Shown: positions 7,139 to 16,001, counted from the stretch's first letter. The stretch: 43,221 nt of DNA from Bacteroidota bacterium (GCA_029558715.1 JAKQEA010000123.1:1-43221); one strand, 5' to 3'. Program-made: numbers and translations. The notes: a model not told the origin generated them from the letters alone.

Positions 7139-9397
7139 TTAAAAATGAAAAGTAACACCTGCTTTCAGGAAACGGGGTATACCCGGTGTGTAATGTATTT
7201 CTGAAACAGGACTTGCTTCAAATGATAACTTTGATTCAGTATCAAACTGTGCCTCTCTCCAGTCCCTGTTAAGCAGATTTTCTACTGACAACGTAAAGTC
7301 GAATTTCCTAAAACGATATGCCGCTGTCATATCAACCAGTAAATAACCTTCCGCATTCACCGTATTTGTTTCATTGGCAGGTCTGTTGTTGATAAACCTG
7401 TATCGGAGCGAACCGCTAAAACCATTTTTTATTTTTGCTGTAATCCCACCAATGCTTGTAAAGGAAGGGGCAAGGGGTACATAATCTTCCCCTTTAGCTT
7501 CCTCAATGGCCCGGGCACGGGTAAGATTTAAATCAATATCGCCAAACAGCCATTTATTGAACTGGTAACGGACCGATATATCTGTTCCCATTCTTCTTGT
7601 CTTACCACTCGGCTCCACAATACCAGCATCACCCACATACACAAATTCCTGCTGGGAATAAAGATGCCATAAGGCAATTTTTAAAATCAATTTTTTGCCT
7701 GGTTTTATTATTGCTCCAAGATCTGTTCCATATACTTTCGGTAAAATATCTTTTGCCTGGTTATCCAGTATCACCCTTGTGTCATTCGAATGAAAACCAA
7801 TGCCATTATTCAGGTAAATCTTAATTTTTTGTGAGAAGGAGTAGCTGATATTCAGCTTAGGGCTTACTGTGCCTTTTCTTTGTTTACTGAAATCAGTAGC
7901 TCCTGCCAGTTCATCCATGTATCTGAAAATAAAATGATCGTATCTTAACCCTGCAGTAATATTGAACTTTTCAGTAAGTGAAATATCCTGGTTGATATAG
8001 GCAAAGGAATTGGTTTCTTTTACATCGCCTTTTTGGATATAGTTAAAGAAAGCTCTTCTGTTGGCTTTCGAAAGTTCAATATCCATTACATCATCATGCC
8101 TGAAGCCGGCTCCCAATTCAGTAACGGCTCTTTTGTTGCCAATTAAATACGATTTTAAAGCAGTTGTGGTATATCCGAATATATTCCTCGTTTCCCGTTG
8201 ATTGATCATGTCTCCATTTTGATCATCTTCCAGGAAGAAGGTGAAATTGGAGTATAAATTAAATTTATACCTGCTAAAGTAAAACTGGTCTGTTGTTTTC
8301 CAGTTGCTTTTCCATTGCCTATTGAACCGTATACTTGCATTAGTGCGGCTTGTATTTCCTCCTTCCGTATTATCAATTGCTCCAAAACGATTGATGATAC
8401 CTGCTTGTACGGCCCTGTCAGGTATTTGTCCCGAAGCATACCATTTACTATCAAATGTTGATGCAGTAATGGTAAGTTGTGATTGGTTGCCAAACCAGGC
8501 ATTATATTTTCCCATCATGTTGAAACGATGAAAATCCTGCGGGTTCTCGAAATATCCATCTGTTGCAGAGTATTCAGATGCAATATAAAACTGCTGACGA
8601 CTTCTTTCATTGGTCTTATTAAAGAGTTTTAGCATTCCGCTTACCCTTTGTGTATTGAATTGGCCAATTTCTGTTTTTATTGAATTGGATTCAATAAAAA
8701 CCTTTGTGCTAAAATCAACATATGCAGATGTAGCCAGGTTGCCTTTTTGTGAGAAATAAGGTCCTTTATCAAAATCAGCCTTTTCTACTGTCTCCGGAAT
8801 AAGGAAATGAAGATCTGCATAACCCTGCCCATGGGCATGGCTGACCATATTTACCGGTATACCATCTACTGAGATAGCGATATCGGTGCCGTGATCAATA
8901 TCAAATCCCCGAAGAAATATCTGCTCTGCTTTTCCTCCTCCAGCATGTTGTGCAATAAACAAGCCGGGAACAATTCTCAGCACATCCTGCGATGTGTTGA
9001 CTGGACGGACTTTAATGTCTACAGCACTTATAGTACTAAGACCTGATGTTTTTTTGCTGTTTATCCTTACTTCAGATAAATCAAGATCGCTTCTCTTCAG
9101 ATTTATTGTAATCGTAGAAAGTAAGTCAGATTTTACTTCCACTGGCACTATTTCAGTTTTGTAACCTATATGCGACACGATGAGTTCATACTGCCCGGGG
9201 TTAATCGCCGGGATATTAAATTTACCGAACATATCAGAATTATCACCTTTACCTCCTGTTATATTTATGCTTGCACCGCTTAGGGGTAATCTTGAATCGG
9301 CATCATTTATATAGCCAGTAATTGTTCCTTTCTGCGCTACGCTTTGTTTAGAAATAACAAGTAGAAGAAAAAATAAAAGTATTACTCTGAATGACAT
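7139..9397 (-). CDS. TonB-dependent outer-membrane receptor
   Basis: This gene encodes a 752-residue outer-membrane receptor that would import a large or scarce ligand using energy from TonB. A signal peptide (about 1-21) precedes a carboxypeptidase-regulatory-like beta-sandwich (about 23-105). A plug domain follows, with DVLRIVPGLF and a conserved segment containing RGFDIDHGTDIAISVDG and HAHGQGYADLHFLIPE. The rest is a barrel ending in the aromatic C terminus VTFHF that BAM recognises. It is not a SusC-type protein: it is too short and has no SusD partner. The histidine-rich plug segment suggests metal or metal-complex contact, but the ligand cannot be read from sequence. It is divergent from the DUF4331/TPR genes and may belong with them. 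Confidence 0.92.
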   Translation of the reverse strand: MSFRVILLFFLLLVISKQSVAQKGTITGYINDADSRLPLSGASINITGGKGDNSDMFGKFNIPAINPGQYELIVSHIGYKTEIVPVEVKSDLLSTITINLKRSDLDLSEVRINSKKTSGLSTISAVDIKVRPVNTSQDVLRIVPGLFIAQHAGGGKAEQIFLRGFDIDHGTDIAISVDGIPVNMVSHAHGQGYADLHFLIPETVEKADFDKGPYFSQKGNLATSAYVDFSTKVFIESNSIKTEIGQFNTQRVSGMLKLFNKTNERSRQQFYIASEYSATDGYFENPQDFHRFNMMGKYNAWFGNQSQLTITASTFDSKWYASGQIPDRAVQAGIINRFGAIDNTEGGNTSRTNASIRFNRQWKSNWKTTDQFYFSRYKFNLYSNFTFFLEDDQNGDMINQRETRNIFGYTTTALKSYLIGNKRAVTELGAGFRHDDVMDIELSKANRRAFFNYIQKGDVKETNSFAYINQDISLTEKFNITAGLRYDHFIFRYMDELAGATDFSKQRKGTVSPKLNISYSFSQKIKIYLNNGIGFHSNDTRVILDNQAKDILPKVYGTDLGAIIKPGKKLILKIALWHLYSQQEFVYVGDAGIVEPSGKTRRMGTDISVRYQFNKWLFGDIDLNLTRARAIEEAKGEDYVPLAPSFTSIGGITAKIKNGFSGSLRYRFINNRPANETNTVNAEGYLLVDMTAAYRFRKFDFTLSVENLLNRDWREAQFDTESKLSFEASPVSEIHYTPGIPRFLKAGVTFHF

Positions 9398-9572
9398 GGG
9401 CCAGTTGATTTGTTATATGTGATTTACGGCACAATTTACATATTGGTTTGCTATGATAATTTTTTTTGGAGTAAGGGATAATATTTCTTTTAAACGGCAA
9501 TCCGGGGGATCCCGGTCATCGTATCTCAATTGTTCCTAATTTTTTTTACAATCATTTTAATTAAATCTTTTT

Positions 9573-10247
9573 ATGAAAAGAAAAATTTTAGTAGGTGGAT
9601 TACTGTGCACCCTGCTGGTTGGCGGAATTATTTTTGCCGCTGACCATATTGATGCACCTGCAGTAACCGGACCCGGTAGTACCAGCCCGGGTAATGATAT
9701 CACGGATATTTACGCTTTCCAGAGTCCTGCTGATAACAGCAAAATGGTATTCGTTCTGAATACACAGGGATTACTTTCGCCCGGCGCTTCTGCCACTGCA
9801 ACCTTCCCGGCCGGAGTTATGTATGAATTCAATATTGATAACACAGGCGATAATATTGAAGACCTGGTTATTCAATGTTTGGTTCAGAATGGAAAAATGA
9901 GAGTATACGGACCAGTGGCTCCCGCTGTGCCTGGCACTACCAGTACTGTTATGACAAATGGCCCGGTGACAGAAGTCTCAGTAACTTCTTACAGTTCATC
10001 TTCCGCTCCTTCTGGCGGAACCAACGCAAACGGCACTAAAATATTTGCAGGCCCAAGAGATGATCCCTTCTTCTTTGACCTGGTTCGTTTTAAGGAAATA
10101 ATTGCCGGAACGCAAACTTCTTTTCGTAACCCCGGTGTTGATTCATTTGCAGGAACCAACGTCATGTCGATAGTAGTAGAAGTGCCGAAATCCTTGTTAG
10201 GATCATCCACTACTATCAATGTATGGGGAGAAACAAAATCTAAATAA
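9573..10247 (+). CDS. DUF4331 protein, N-terminal half only, exported
   Basis: This protein has 224 residues. A hydrophobic N-terminal signal segment (about 5-22) leads into ADHIDAPAV, the hallmark opening of DUF4331. DITDIYAF, GPRDDPFFFDL (about 160-170) and the ending IVVEVPKSLLG with INVWGET follow. Full-length DUF4331 proteins continue after this point with a further 150-200 residues. Here the gene stops, and the missing part is found in the next gene. The biochemical role of DUF4331 is unknown to me. Export to the periplasm or surface is inferred from the signal segment. It is the first gene of a rightward run, 26 bases before the next, and divergent from a TonB-dependent receptor. Confidence 0.88.
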   Translation: MKRKILVGGLLCTLLVGGIIFAADHIDAPAVTGPGSTSPGNDITDIYAFQSPADNSKMVFVLNTQGLLSPGASATATFPAGVMYEFNIDNTGDNIEDLVIQCLVQNGKMRVYGPVAPAVPGTTSTVMTNGPVTEVSVTSYSSSSAPSGGTNANGTKIFAGPRDDPFFFDLVRFKEIIAGTQTSFRNPGVDSFAGTNVMSIVVEVPKSLLGSSTTINVWGETKSK

Positions 10248-10273
10248 TGCTTTAACTATTAAAATATTACTAT

Positions 10274-10804
10274 ATGCTACGTATTAATAAATTAACCTTA
10301 TTATCCGTAATGGCTACGGGGTTATTTCTCACCAGTTGTGATAAGGATGATGATATGGACAACTTTGACACATCTGGTACTTTTACCCAGAATGATCAAA
10401 TGGCAAGACCGGCTGTAAATACAGTTTTTGTTAATGCTGCCCGTAAAAATGAATTCAATACTACCGTTCCTTCTGCTATGAATACAGCTTTCAATGCTCA
10501 ATTCCAGAGTGTTTTGACTGGTTTTGGATACACTACCAATATTTTGGGTTTAGATAAAGCCACATTTGCTGCAGTATTAGCTACTGATGTACTAAATGTG
10601 AAAATGAATGGCGTTACTACATTTTATGATGGAACAAATGTACTGACAGGTAGGGCCCTGGCTGATGATGTGATCACTACTGAGCTAATATTAATTTTTG
10701 GAGGTGCTACAGGTGCATCAAATCCCGGGTTACGGGATGATAATGTAAATGCAAATGATAAAGCATTTTTAGCAGCCTTTCCATACCTGGCCACCCCGCA
10801 TTGA
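10274..10804 (+). CDS. DUF4331 C-terminal half, lipoprotein
   Basis: This 176-residue protein starts with a lipoprotein signal (hydrophobic run then LFLTSC, lipidated cysteine near residue 22) and an Asp-rich linker. The mature part then reads like the end of full-length DUF4331 proteins: QMARPAVNTVFV, KNEFNTTVP, LTGRALADDVITTEL and the closing FPYLATPH. Together with the previous gene it rebuilds one DUF4331 domain, so the two products probably associate outside the cytoplasmic membrane (inference). It lies 26 bases after the first half and 63 bases before the TPR lipoprotein gene. The Asp/Glu content after the lipid anchor is typical of surface-exported Bacteroidota lipoproteins. Confidence 0.85.
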   Translation: MLRINKLTLLSVMATGLFLTSCDKDDDMDNFDTSGTFTQNDQMARPAVNTVFVNAARKNEFNTTVPSAMNTAFNAQFQSVLTGFGYTTNILGLDKATFAAVLATDVLNVKMNGVTTFYDGTNVLTGRALADDVITTELILIFGGATGASNPGLRDDNVNANDKAFLAAFPYLATPH

Positions 10805-10821
10805 TAATTTTAATTTCTTAT

Positions 10822-10850
10822 CTAAGCCGGGTTTTATCTATCCGGCTTAG
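10822..10850 (+). other. Hairpin between DUF4331 half and TPR lipoprotein genes
   Basis: A perfect 9-base-pair GC-rich inverted repeat (10822-10830 with 10842-10850) spans an 11-base loop. It is followed by TTCTAATCAT rather than a real T run, so it is at most a weak terminator. It could cap the upstream mRNA or reduce expression of the downstream gene. Confidence 0.5.
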
Positions 10851-10867
10851 TTCTAATCATAATTTTT

Positions 10868-12166
10868 ATGAGAATAACTTTCCTGGTAGCAGCTGCTGTA
10901 ATGCTCCTTTGCGTTTCATGTAACAGCTATAATCCTATTACTGATAAAAATGATTATGATACTTACCTTGTAAAAGGAATCATTGATGATGAGGCCAAAA
11001 AAGTAACCGGTGAAATTGAATTCTGGAGACGGCGGCTTTCAACGGATACAGGTAGTTACGTAAATATGCTTGAACTGGCCCGTAATTACATGGCCCGGTT
11101 TAAAGTCAAAGGAAATGTCAGCGATCTAAATGCAGGGGATTCCTTGTTGAAAAGAAGTTCTGAAAAATTAGCTCATACAGATCCTGAAATTCTTTATGCA
11201 CTTACGCAAAATAGTATAACGCAACATCAATTTCAGCTGGCTGATAAATACATACAGGCAGCAGAAAAGGAAAATGGTGATACATATTTACTCAAATTGC
11301 TACAGTTTGATGTGAGTATGGAACTTGGACGTTACCGGGACGCAGGTAAATGCCTGGAAGGCCTTGGCGACAAGTCGGCCTTTGATTACCTTATCCGTCA
11401 AGCGAAATGGGAAGATCATAAAGGAAATACAGATAAGGCAATTTTACTGATGGAAGAGGCTTTGGAAAGGGTAAAGGATAAAAAGAAAAATCTTTTTTCC
11501 TGGACATTGTCAAACCTGGGGGATATGTACGGACATGCAGGAAGGATTAAGGAATCGTACCAGGCTTATCTGTCAGTTTTGAAGAGTGATCCCTCCAATT
11601 TATACTGTTTGAAAGGAATTGCCTGGATTACCTATTCACATGATAAAAACTACAGTGAAGCAAAACGATTACTACGGTATATTCTCTCCCAGGCAGAGAT
11701 CCCGGAAATAAGACTAATGCTTGGAGATATCGCAGCATCAGAAGGTAATCAAAAAGAAGCCCGGGAACTTACGAATGAGTTTATTGCTACAGTTTCACAG
11801 CCTGCTTATGGCGGGATGTATAATAAATATCTCATTCAGTTATACTGTGAGGAGTTACCTGATTATGATAAAGCACTATCTCTAGCTAAGACAGAGCTAC
11901 TGAATCGGTTCTCACCCGAGACCTGCGATCTGCTTGCCTGGGCATACTATAAGAAAGGTGATTTAGAAAAGGCATACGAATTAAGTAAAGGCCATGTTTA
12001 TAATTTCACTTTCGAACCGGATGCACTTATGCATTCAGGATTTATTTATGCTGACATTGGTAAAACTGAAGAGGCAAAAATGATGTTGAAGGAATGTCTT
12101 GCAAGTTCATTCGAATTGGGGCCTATTGCAAAAAAACAAATTGAAGCAAAGCTGGCTACCTTATAG
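10868..12166 (+). CDS. TPR-repeat lipoprotein
   Basis: This is a 432-residue lipoprotein (signal sequence ending LLCVSC, probable lipidated cysteine 18) made almost entirely of helical tetratricopeptide repeats. Examples are NLGDMYGHAGRIKESYQAYLSVLKSDPSN in the middle and LAWAYYKKGDLEKAYELSKGH near the end. TPR proteins act as scaffolds for protein-protein contacts, and here the contacts would be on the periplasmic or outer side. Two regions (about 45-75 and 100-130) look like degenerate repeats. It follows the two DUF4331 genes on the same strand and is the last gene of the run. Its stop lies only four bases from the stop of the convergent DUF1684 gene. A partner role with DUF4331 is an inference from position. 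Confidence 0.85.
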   Translation: MRITFLVAAAVMLLCVSCNSYNPITDKNDYDTYLVKGIIDDEAKKVTGEIEFWRRRLSTDTGSYVNMLELARNYMARFKVKGNVSDLNAGDSLLKRSSEKLAHTDPEILYALTQNSITQHQFQLADKYIQAAEKENGDTYLLKLLQFDVSMELGRYRDAGKCLEGLGDKSAFDYLIRQAKWEDHKGNTDKAILLMEEALERVKDKKKNLFSWTLSNLGDMYGHAGRIKESYQAYLSVLKSDPSNLYCLKGIAWITYSHDKNYSEAKRLLRYILSQAEIPEIRLMLGDIAASEGNQKEARELTNEFIATVSQPAYGGMYNKYLIQLYCEELPDYDKALSLAKTELLNRFSPETCDLLAWAYYKKGDLEKAYELSKGHVYNFTFEPDALMHSGFIYADIGKTEEAKMMLKECLASSFELGPIAKKQIEAKLATL

Positions 12167-12170
12167 TAGC

Positions 12171-12782
12171 TTAATGGATTTTCCCATATTTCATTTCACC
12201 GGCTTTAATCTTTACGGGGAGATTATTTTCTTTTGGTGGTAAAGGGCAATTATACACATCACTAATATAGGCGCAATAGGGATTATACGCTTTATTAAAA
12301 TCAATTATGAATTGGCCATTTTCCAAATCGGCAATGCTAAGATCCAGGTATCTTCCATTTTCATAGCTCTCTTCACCATTTGTACTATCTGTAAATGGGA
12401 TAAATAAATAATCGGCATATTTTTCAGTTGACATTAGTTGCTGTGACTGGTAAACATACAGTTTCAGGGGTCTGTTATATAATGAAAAATATAATATTCC
12501 ATAAGTCTTGTATATTTTTTTCTCTTTGCCGGAAGTTTCCATTTTGAACCAGGAAGCTTCATTTATTCTTTCAAATTTAGCCTGTACACGATAGGTCTCA
12601 TTCACGGGGAAGAAATGTATATTATTTTTATCTTTCTCTTTTACTACTCCGTGATTCTTTACATATTGTTCCTGGTATTTTCTAAGCGATTCCGGGTAGT
12701 TATCACTTTGCGCGGCAAGTATAGCAGAATGGATTACTAATAAGAATAGGAGATATTTATGTATAGGGTTGGTATTTGTCAT
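12171..12782 (-). CDS. DUF1684 family exported protein
   Basis: This 203-residue protein has an N-terminal hydrophobic signal (about 9-23, AILAAQ) and the DUF1684 signature block. That block comprises LYVYQSQQL, YLFIPFTDSTNG, GRYLDLSI, the strongly conserved DFNKAYNPYCAY and CPLPPKENNLPVKIKAGE. The family has no established activity that I can name. The conserved cysteine/tyrosine/proline cluster suggests a structural or ligand site. The product is probably periplasmic. The gene starts 12 bases downstream of the arginase gene on the same strand, so the two may share a transcript, although a functional link is not obvious. Confidence 0.85.
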   Translation of the reverse strand: MTNTNPIHKYLLFLLVIHSAILAAQSDNYPESLRKYQEQYVKNHGVVKEKDKNNIHFFPVNETYRVQAKFERINEASWFKMETSGKEKKIYKTYGILYFSLYNRPLKLYVYQSQQLMSTEKYADYLFIPFTDSTNGEESYENGRYLDLSIADLENGQFIIDFNKAYNPYCAYISDVYNCPLPPKENNLPVKIKAGEMKYGKIH

Positions 12783-12794
12783 TATATAAATACA

Positions 12795-13742
12795 TTAGTT
12801 CATCATCAGAACATTCACACTTCGCTGCAATATATTAAAAGCAATTTCTGCCATCAGGTTTTCTTTATCAAGAGTCGGGTTTACTTCTGTTATTTCAAAA
12901 CAGCAAACTTTCCGGTTCTGCATAAATTTACTTATAAGATCTTCAGCTTCTCTTTCTTTAAGACCGTTACTTACCGGAGTGCCGGTGCCTTTAGAGATTG
13001 ATGAATCAAGACTGTCTACATCAAAAGAGATGTATATATCTGTGCAATCGGATAAATAGCGAAGAACTGCTCTTACAACATTCTCAGCGCCTTTACTACG
13101 AACCTCCTTTGTTGTGATAACCTTCATATCATACTTTTCAATAAGATGTTTTTCTTCCTTTTCATAGTCCCGTAATGAAATAAACACCACATCTTCCGGA
13201 AGAACTTTTGGTGCAATCTTACCTATATTTTTCAGGTAATTCCAATGTTTTGCCGTTTCCTCGTCAATATCATGTACGGCGCAATCCTCGTTATTTTTAT
13301 TGATCGATACCGACATCGGCATGCCATGTACATTGCCGGAAGGCGTTGTATAAGGAGTATGCAGATCTGCATGTGCATCAATCCATATTACACCTAGTTT
13401 ACTCTTTGGTTTTGCCATTTTGATACCGGCAATAGTAGCGCCGGCTGTGCTATGGTCACCACTGATGACAACAGGAAAGAAGTTATTCTTCATGGAATCA
13501 GACACCGCTTTGCTCACTCTTTCATATATAGCAGCAATTCCCTTTATCCTTTTAGCGTAAGGGGATTCGATTGGCTCATACAGGAGTTTATTTTCGGTCT
13601 GAATTTTTTCAGATGGGAAATGGATAAAAAAATTGCTCATGAAATCAAGGGCGGCAATTTTTATGGCATCAATTCCAAGACTGGCGCCGCGGGTACCGGC
13701 ACCTATTTCTGAAGGAACTTCAATTAGTTTAATATTTTTCAT
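12795..13742 (-). CDS. rocF: Arginase (ureohydrolase family)
   Basis: This gene encodes a 315-residue ureohydrolase, most likely arginase, splitting arginine into ornithine and urea with a dimanganese centre. Metal ligands are in place: His97 in SGDHS, Asp122/His124/Asp126 in IDAHADL, and Asp241/Asp243 in FDVDSLD. The substrate-side SGNVHG block (135-140) and EITEVNP (283-289) favour arginase over agmatinase. At the position of the asparagine that binds the substrate carboxylate in classical arginases (DxNTP) this protein has histidine 128 (DLHTP), which could alter affinity or specificity. The ATG start at 13742 opens with IKLIEVPSEIGAG, as in homologues. DUF1684 follows 12 bases downstream. 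There is no urease or ornithine gene in view. Confidence 0.87.
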   Translation of the reverse strand: MKNIKLIEVPSEIGAGTRGASLGIDAIKIAALDFMSNFFIHFPSEKIQTENKLLYEPIESPYAKRIKGIAAIYERVSKAVSDSMKNNFFPVVISGDHSTAGATIAGIKMAKPKSKLGVIWIDAHADLHTPYTTPSGNVHGMPMSVSINKNNEDCAVHDIDEETAKHWNYLKNIGKIAPKVLPEDVVFISLRDYEKEEKHLIEKYDMKVITTKEVRSKGAENVVRAVLRYLSDCTDIYISFDVDSLDSSISKGTGTPVSNGLKEREAEDLISKFMQNRKVCCFEITEVNPTLDKENLMAEIAFNILQRSVNVLMMN

Positions 13743-13969
13743 ACTGGCAACAGTTGAATAGTGTTTTCCGGGAAAACCGGCTGATGATAATGGGTTACTA
13801 AGCAGATAGGCCCGGCATTAATCCGGGATATAGAAATTTGCAGGCAGTGATTGTTCTGCAAAAGTGTGAATACAAGTACGTAATTTCTGAAAGCGCTTCA
13901 TAAAGATGTATAACAAAGATAACCATTAGTCTGCTGGCCGTCAAGTGCTGTTTTTACAGTCATAAAAGC

Positions 13970-14755
13970 TTATTCATGAACGGCTAAGACGGGGATATTG
14001 CTTTCATAAGCCAGTTTCTTTGTATGGCTTTTTACAAAGAGTTTTGAGAAAAGGGTTTGTTCTTTGTGAATAATAATGATCAGGTCAATTTTCTTATCTG
14101 AGGCAAACTGGTTAATAGCTTCATCAACATTGTATAAACCAAGGAAATAGAATTGGGGATTAAATTCTGCAAACATTTCATTTAATGTGTCTTTCTCAGC
14201 CTGGTATTGTTCTGTAATAGCGACATAATGTTCGCTATTCACATTCATGATGTGAAGGCTTGGATGAAAAGGCTTTAATACTTTTTTTATCGGAACAGAG
14301 GGGGTATTGGCATTTACATTTTTAAAATCTGATGTAAGGAGTACATTTTTTATTTCGTTATAGGTGCAATCAGGCGGAATAATCAATACAGGACAGATCT
14401 TTTGTTTAACCATCTTCAGGGTATTGCTGCCGATAAAAGTCTGGCCGATCGCTGACCGACCAGTAATGCCCATAATAATCAGATTGGCTTGCTGGTGGCG
14501 GGCAAGTTTTTCCAGCTCAGTTATAAAATCACTTCCTTCTTCAGCCAGTGTTGTTATCTTAACGATACCGATCGTCATTAATTCATCTTTGAGTTTGCTC
14601 AGGCGCTGACTTGCTTCTGATGCCCCGTCTGTTTTTTCGTATACATGATGCAGTATCATATTTACGCCATAGTGGCCCGTAAGTAATTTCATGGCATAAC
14701 GGGCTGCATTAACTGAGGTCTCTGAAAAATCAACAGGAACTATAACGGTTTGCAT
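13970..14755 (-). CDS. Universal stress protein (UspA family), copy 1
   Basis: This 261-residue protein starts MQTVIVPVDFSETSVNAARYA, the standard Usp opening, and carries the nucleotide-binding signature GITGRSAIGQTFIGSNT at about residues 98-114. A second, degenerate Usp-like half follows, ending in KLAYESNIPVLAVHE. Such proteins are cytoplasmic, bind ATP or AMP and help in stress survival. The two-domain length (about 260) is common in Bacteroidota. It lies 74 bases downstream of a close paralogue on the same strand, so the pair arose by tandem duplication. I see no exact TAnnTTTG element immediately upstream, so it may be co-transcribed with copy 2. Confidence 0.92.
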   Translation of the reverse strand: MQTVIVPVDFSETSVNAARYAMKLLTGHYGVNMILHHVYEKTDGASEASQRLSKLKDELMTIGIVKITTLAEEGSDFITELEKLARHQQANLIIMGITGRSAIGQTFIGSNTLKMVKQKICPVLIIPPDCTYNEIKNVLLTSDFKNVNANTPSVPIKKVLKPFHPSLHIMNVNSEHYVAITEQYQAEKDTLNEMFAEFNPQFYFLGLYNVDEAINQFASDKKIDLIIIIHKEQTLFSKLFVKSHTKKLAYESNIPVLAVHE

Positions 14756-14829
14756 TTTGTCGGTTTTTGTTTGCGGGAATCCTATAAAGTTACAAATATT
14801 GTTGACTAAAGGGAATTGAGGTGGTTAAA

Positions 14830-15615
14830 TTATTGATGCGCCGCCAGAATGGGAATATGACTGTGATAGGCTAATCGTTTTGTATGCGTTGATTTGAACA
14901 GGGAAGATGAATTACTCTGATGCTTGGGTACAGTTACGAGTATATCTATATTATGACTGTTAATAAACTTATCCAATGCTTCATAAAAATCATGACTGGC
15001 AATAAAATGAAATTCTTTTTGGAAATGATGAAACATGGATTCCAGTTTTTCTTTTTCGCTCAGCATATCCGGGGTTAAAACTGAAACCTGCTCTTTGGTT
15101 ACATGTACAATATGCATTTTCGGATTGAATAAACTAAGTACAGAATCTATTAATTGGGAAGGGGTGCTCAACTCTACGTTTTTGAAATCTGTTGCAAAAG
15201 CAACATTTACAACCCCTTTATATACGGCATCAGGTGGAATTATCATTACAGGGTAGAGGTTTTTATCGATCAGTTTTAATGTATTACTCCCAAACATTAC
15301 CTGCCGGATGGCTGATTTTCCTGTTATACCCATTACAACGAGAGAAGCCCTTATACTATGTGCCAGCCGTGATATATTTTCGATGAGGTCGCCACCCATT
15401 TCATTTTCACATTCTACACTCTTCACCCCGGCCTTATAAAATTCTTTTTTCAGGCTTTCCTGGTAATTTTGGCAGATATCATAGTCATCATGGGTATCAT
15501 AATTATGATATAGTACAGCCTGGGTGTCTTCCTTGCCAGCCAGCATCTTTGCCGTATAGCGGGCCGCATTCAATGAGGTTTCTGAAAAGTCAACGGGTAT
15601 GATGACTCTGTGCAT
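14830..15615 (-). CDS. Universal stress protein (UspA family), copy 2
   Basis: This 261-residue protein is colinear with its downstream neighbour: VIIPVDFSETSLNAARYTAKML at the start, GITGKSAIRQVMFGSNT as the nucleotide-binding signature in the first half, and the ending KRLAYHSHIPILAAHQ. Both halves resemble Usp domains, but only the first keeps the glycine-rich nucleotide motif. The two copies have the same length but have diverged widely, most strongly in the central part, so the duplication is not recent. On the minus strand TATCTTTT lies just upstream (plus about 15639-15646), a near match to a -7 element. Confidence 0.92.
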   Translation of the reverse strand: MHRVIIPVDFSETSLNAARYTAKMLAGKEDTQAVLYHNYDTHDDYDICQNYQESLKKEFYKAGVKSVECENEMGGDLIENISRLAHSIRASLVVMGITGKSAIRQVMFGSNTLKLIDKNLYPVMIIPPDAVYKGVVNVAFATDFKNVELSTPSQLIDSVLSLFNPKMHIVHVTKEQVSVLTPDMLSEKEKLESMFHHFQKEFHFIASHDFYEALDKFINSHNIDILVTVPKHQSNSSSLFKSTHTKRLAYHSHIPILAAHQ

Positions 15616-15692
15616 GGTTAGTTGGTTTGCTTCGAAAAGATAAATTTAGTGGTTTTTTTCTTCGAAGCAGCATTTACATTGCAGTAACGGCA

Positions 15693-16001
15693 TCAATATA
15701 TTGATTCAAATGTTTGCTGTTGCATGAGCCTTGAGAAAGAGAGTCTGTTTCCACAAAGACTTTCTAATTGTAATATGTACTCCCTGAAAGAGGCGGATTT
15801 AAAGTGATGATTAGCTATAGACTCTTTTTTAAAGCTTTTGAGATGTACAAACCTGCATTCATTATCATTATCAGCATAACACTGACTTCGCATACCGCCA
15901 GGTCCATTTTTTGACAGGGAATCAAAATATAGATCAATTATTTTTTGTGCAGATTTTTGCCTGTCAAACGGCACTGAAAAGGACATAATATACCTTACCA
16001 T
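15693..16001 (-). CDS. Small protein, antibiotic-biosynthesis-monooxygenase-like fold
   Basis: This 102-residue protein has a pattern typical of dimeric alpha/beta-barrel ABM-like proteins: an opening beta strand (MVRYIMSFSV), a helix (SAQKIIDLYFDSLSK), RFVHLKSF as a strand, and ANHHFKSASFREYILQLESLC as the helix that normally carries the conserved His-x-x-Ser-x-x-F/Y arrangement. Members degrade or modify small molecules or simply bind them. The activity here is unknown. It contains three cysteines. It stands alone, 77 bases upstream of the Usp pair and 154 bases from the next gene, on the same strand as both. The fold assignment is by pattern only. Confidence 0.65.
   Translation of the reverse strand: MVRYIMSFSVPFDRQKSAQKIIDLYFDSLSKNGPGGMRSQCYADNDNECRFVHLKSFKKESIANHHFKSASFREYILQLESLCGNRLSFSRLMQQQTFESIY

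Noticed and set aside
9502-9515. GC-rich short palindrome in the receptor/DUF4331 divergent region
   Set aside because: Only five base pairs in each arm; this could be an operator but is too short to call.
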